Source: Pseudomonadota bacterium (lineage in GTDB: Bacteria > Myxococcota > Myxococcia > Myxococcales > Myxococcaceae). Taken from it: DNA of 7,845 nt. The position numbers were made by a program, and so were the translations under genes. Shown in pieces: positions 5,456-7,845 of this stretch (position 1 is its first letter; the number at the start of each line of letters is the position of its first letter). The notes below the pieces were generated by a model. That model worked only from the letters and a program-made list of their open reading frames with translations, ran no database searches and was not told the DNA's origin. The stretch lies in NCBI GenBank assembly GCA_023424585.1, contig JAFADT010000845.1, positions 1 to 7,845 on the forward strand, read 5' to 3'.

Positions 5456-6568
5456 GTGGCCAACCTGCACCAGCTCCTCAAGGCGATGGTCGAGAAGGGC
5501 TCTTCCGACCTCCACATCACCACCGGCTCGCCGCCACAGCTCCGCGTGGACGGTGAGCTCGTCCCGCTCAAGACGGCGCCGCTCACGCCCGTGGAGACCA
5601 AGCAGCTCTGCTACTCCATCCTCACGGACGCCCAGAAGCACAAGTTCGAGGAGGAGAACGAGCTGGACCTGTCGTTCGGCGTGAAGGGCCTGTCGCGCTT
5701 CCGCGCGAACATCTTCATGCAGCGCGGCGCGGTGGCCGGCGCCTTCCGCACCATTCCCTTCAAGATCCTGACCTTCCAGGAGCTGGGCCTGCCGCCGGTG
5801 GTGGCGGAGCTGGTGAAGAAGCCGCGCGGCCTCATCCTGGTGACGGGCCCCACGGGCTCCGGCAAGTCCACCACGCTGGCCTCGATGATCGACAAGATCA
5901 ACACCGAGCGTCATGAGCACATCATGACCATCGAGGACCCCATCGAGTACCTGCACCCGCACAAGAACTGCCTGGTGAACCAGCGCGAGGTGGGCGCGGA
6001 CACGCGCAACTTCAAGACGGCGCTCAAGTACATCCTCCGCCAGGACCCGGACGTGGTGCTCGTCGGCGAGTTGCGCGACCTGGAGACCATCGAGGCGGCG
6101 CTCACCATCGCGGAGACGGGCCACATCTGCTACGCGACGCTGCACACCAACAGCGCGGTGCAGACCATCAACCGCATCCTGGACGTGTTCCCGCCGTACC
6201 AGCAGCCCCAGGTGCGCGCGCAGCTGTCCTTCGTGCTGGAGGGCGTGATGAGCCAGGCGCTCGTCGCCAAGCAGGGCGCTCCGGGCCGCGTGCTGGCCCT
6301 GGAGGTCATGGTGCCCAACCCCGCCATCCGGAACCTCATCCGCGAGGACAAGGTCCACCAGATCTACTCCTCCATGCAGGTGGGCCAGGCGAAGTACGGC
6401 ATGCAGACGTTCAACCAGGCGCTCGCCGCGCTCCTGGCGCGCCGGCTCATCTCCCAGGACGAGGCCTTTGGCCGTTCCTCCGACCCGGAGGAGCTGCGCA
6501 ACATCCTCGCCACGGGCGGCGCGCCGGGCGGCGCCCAGCGGCCGGCCGGGGGAGCGGGTGCCCGTTAG
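5456..6568 (+). CDS. pilT: Type IV pilus retraction ATPase PilT
   Basis: Hexameric cytoplasmic ATPase that drives pilus depolymerisation and retraction, the force-generating step of twitching/social motility. It starts at GTG 5456 (protein MANLHQLL), with AGGA nine bases upstream. A PAS-like N-terminal domain (about 1-100, with SSDLHITTGSPPQLRVDG) leads to the RecA-like core: Walker A GPTGSGKS (131-138, K137), Asp box IEDPIEY (159-165), Walker B VVLVGELRD with E205, and His box TGHICYATLHTN (H223, H230). The PilT-specific AIRNLIRE motif (290-297), needed for retraction, is intact, and there is no tetracysteine zinc site. Both points separate it from PilB. At 370 residues it is somewhat longer than the ~345-residue Pseudomonas PilT because of a Gly/Ala-rich tail (last ~20 residues). 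It is 46 nt after pilB, probably the same transcript. Confidence 0.98.
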   Translation: MANLHQLLKAMVEKGSSDLHITTGSPPQLRVDGELVPLKTAPLTPVETKQLCYSILTDAQKHKFEEENELDLSFGVKGLSRFRANIFMQRGAVAGAFRTIPFKILTFQELGLPPVVAELVKKPRGLILVTGPTGSGKSTTLASMIDKINTERHEHIMTIEDPIEYLHPHKNCLVNQREVGADTRNFKTALKYILRQDPDVVLVGELRDLETIEAALTIAETGHICYATLHTNSAVQTINRILDVFPPYQQPQVRAQLSFVLEGVMSQALVAKQGAPGRVLALEVMVPNPAIRNLIREDKVHQIYSSMQVGQAKYGMQTFNQALAALLARRLISQDEAFGRSSDPEELRNILATGGAPGGAQRPAGGAGAR

Positions 6569-6623
6569 TTTTGGGGCATGAAAATCACAGGTTAGACTCC
6601 TCGCCCTCCCCGGAGGTCCCGTC

Positions 6624-7845
6624 ATGGCAGCACCGGCAGTGCAGCAGAAGGCGACAGCGTCCAAGAAGAGCACGGCCCAGTTCCTCTGGGAGGCGAAGAC
6701 CAAGAGCGGGGAGAACAAGAAGGGCGAGATGGAGGCCTCGGACATCGAGGCCGTCAACGCCCGCCTGAAGTCCCTGGGGCTCAACCCGACGAAGGTGCGC
6801 AAGAAGGGCGCCCTCGACATGGAGCTGGCCCTGCCGGGCCTGCAAGGGGTCACCGGCAAGGACATCCTCATCTTCACCCGTCAGTTCGCGACGATGATCG
6901 ACGCGGGCCTGCCGCTGGTGCAGTGCCTGGACATCCTCGCCAGCCAGATGGACAACCTCGCCTTCAAGAAGGTGGTGTTCGCCATCAAGGGCAAGGTGGA
7001 GCAGGGCTCCACCTTCGCGGACGCGCTCAAGGAACACCCCAAGGTCTTCGACGAGCTTTACGTGCAGCTGTGCGCCGCGGGCGAGGTGGGCGGTATCCTC
7101 GACACCATCCTCAACCGGCTCGCCGCCTACCGTGAGAAGAGCGAGAAGCTCAAGGCGAAGGTCAAGGGCGCCATGACCTACCCGTCGGTGGTCATCCTGG
7201 TGGCCATCGGCGTGACGGCGCTCCTCCTGCTCAAGGTGACGCCCGTCTTCGAGAAGATGTTCTCGGACTTCGGCTCGGCGCTGCCGGGCCCCACGCAGGT
7301 GGTGGTGGACCTGTCGAAGCTCGCGCAGGCGTACTTCATCCACGCCGTCGTGGGCATCGCCGCGGTCGTCTTCGCCTTCAGCTGGAGCTACAAGCAGCCC
7401 AAGGGCCGTAAGTTCTGGGACAAGACGTTCCTCAAGCTGCCCCTGTTCGGCGACGTCCTGCGCAAGGTGGCGGTGGCGCGCTTCACGCGCACGCTGGGCA
7501 CGATGATCTCCTCCGGCGTGCCCATCCTGGACGCGCTGGACGTGACGGCGAAGACGGCCGGCAACCGTACGGTGGAGGAGGCCATCTACTACGTGCGCGG
7601 GAAGATCGCCGAGGGCAAGAACATCGCGGGCCCGCTCCTGGAGACCAAGGTGTTCCCGTCCATGGTGGTGCAGATGATTGGCGTCGGCGAGGCGACGGGC
7701 GCCATGGACACCATGCTCAACAAGATCGCCGATTTCTACGACGACGAAGTGGACACGGCCATCGGCGCGCTGACGTCGATGATCGAACCGCTGCTGATGG
7801 TGTTCCTCGGCGGCGTGGTGGGTGGCTTCCTCATCGCCATGTACC
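6624..7845 (+). CDS. pilC: Type IV pilus inner-membrane platform protein PilC (3' end cut by window)
   Basis: Polytopic inner-membrane protein that couples the PilB and PilT motors to pilin insertion and removal. 407 codons are visible and the frame runs off the right edge. The last residues, GGFLIAMY, correspond to the very end of the family, so only about ten residues should be missing. A Lys-rich N-terminus (1-20) precedes FLWEAKTKSGENKKGEM, the usual PilC opening. The first T2SSF domain is about 80-205 (FTRQFATMIDAGLPLVQCL, AAGEVGGILD) and the second about 285-407 (FTRTLGTMISSGVPILDAL, GVGEATGAMD). Membrane segments are near 187-208, 238-257 and 386-407. ATG 6624 has a strong GGAGG (6612-6616) seven bases upstream. 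It is 55 nt after pilT. That gap has an AT-rich patch (6565-6597) but no convincing promoter. pilS, pilR and pilA usually follow in Myxococcus, outside this window. Confidence 0.97.
   Translation, partial: MAAPAVQQKATASKKSTAQFLWEAKTKSGENKKGEMEASDIEAVNARLKSLGLNPTKVRKKGALDMELALPGLQGVTGKDILIFTRQFATMIDAGLPLVQCLDILASQMDNLAFKKVVFAIKGKVEQGSTFADALKEHPKVFDELYVQLCAAGEVGGILDTILNRLAAYREKSEKLKAKVKGAMTYPSVVILVAIGVTALLLLKVTPVFEKMFSDFGSALPGPTQVVVDLSKLAQAYFIHAVVGIAAVVFAFSWSYKQPKGRKFWDKTFLKLPLFGDVLRKVAVARFTRTLGTMISSGVPILDALDVTAKTAGNRTVEEAIYYVRGKIAEGKNIAGPLLETKVFPSMVVQMIGVGEATGAMDTMLNKIADFYDDEVDTAIGALTSMIEPLLMVFLGGVVGGFLIAMY

Noticed and set aside
6569..6598. Possible promoter before pilC (TTTTGG ... TAGACT) in an AT-rich patch
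   Set aside because: Both boxes are poor matches. The short gap and strong pilC ribosome site are better explained by co-transcription with pilT.
5348..6877. Minus-strand ORF of 509 codons opposite pilT
   Set aside because: Antisense shadow of pilT and the start of pilC; no motif, no ribosome site of note.
1..7845. Mobile elements, CRISPR arrays, tRNA/rRNA genes or a new defence-type system
   Set aside because: Almost all the sequence is accounted for by known genes. I found no terminal inverted repeats, transposase motifs, regularly spaced repeats or RNA-gene signatures.

Overview
The window looks like chromosome from a high-GC delta-proteobacterium of the Myxococcus/Corallococcus type. 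Base composition is very GC-rich with strong G/C third positions. The gene order pilB-pilT-pilC, with proteins close to Myxococcus PilB, PilT and PilC as I remember them, is the start of the myxobacterial type IV pilus (T4P) locus. No database search was possible, so the genus is an inference.

Layout. The left part (1-2491) is read on the minus strand. From right to left it holds trmB (tRNA m7G46 methyltransferase), then a REC-GGDEF response regulator that should be a diguanylate cyclase, then a small lipoprotein. At the edge is the 5' part of an unrecognised gene encoding a Pro/Thr-rich segment. The right part (2572-7845) is read on the plus strand: ribF (riboflavin kinase/FAD synthetase), then pilB, pilT and pilC. 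trmB and ribF diverge from an 80-nt gap. pilC lacks only its last codons at the window edge.

Regulatory layout. A strong hairpin lies just after ribF. It is followed by a good sigma70-type promoter (TTGACA, 18 nt, TCTAAT) and then pilB. This suggests the pil genes form their own transcription unit, insulated from ribF. pilB-pilT (46 nt) and pilT-pilC (55 nt) are closely spaced and probably co-transcribed. The pilB-pilT gap is a strikingly C-rich, G-free tract.

How the genes work together. PilB is the extension ATPase, PilT the retraction ATPase and PilC the inner-membrane platform they act on; together they drive pilus-based (social) motility. PilB carries two tandem MshEN-type c-di-GMP-binding motifs. 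A diguanylate cyclase response regulator lies about 2 kb upstream, so a local c-di-GMP link is plausible but unproven. trmB and ribF are housekeeping genes.

I see no mobile element, CRISPR array, tRNA or rRNA, and no clearly new system. The most useful second-look items are the pilB leader, the PilB MshEN variant, the start region of the cyclase gene and the unrecognised left-edge gene.
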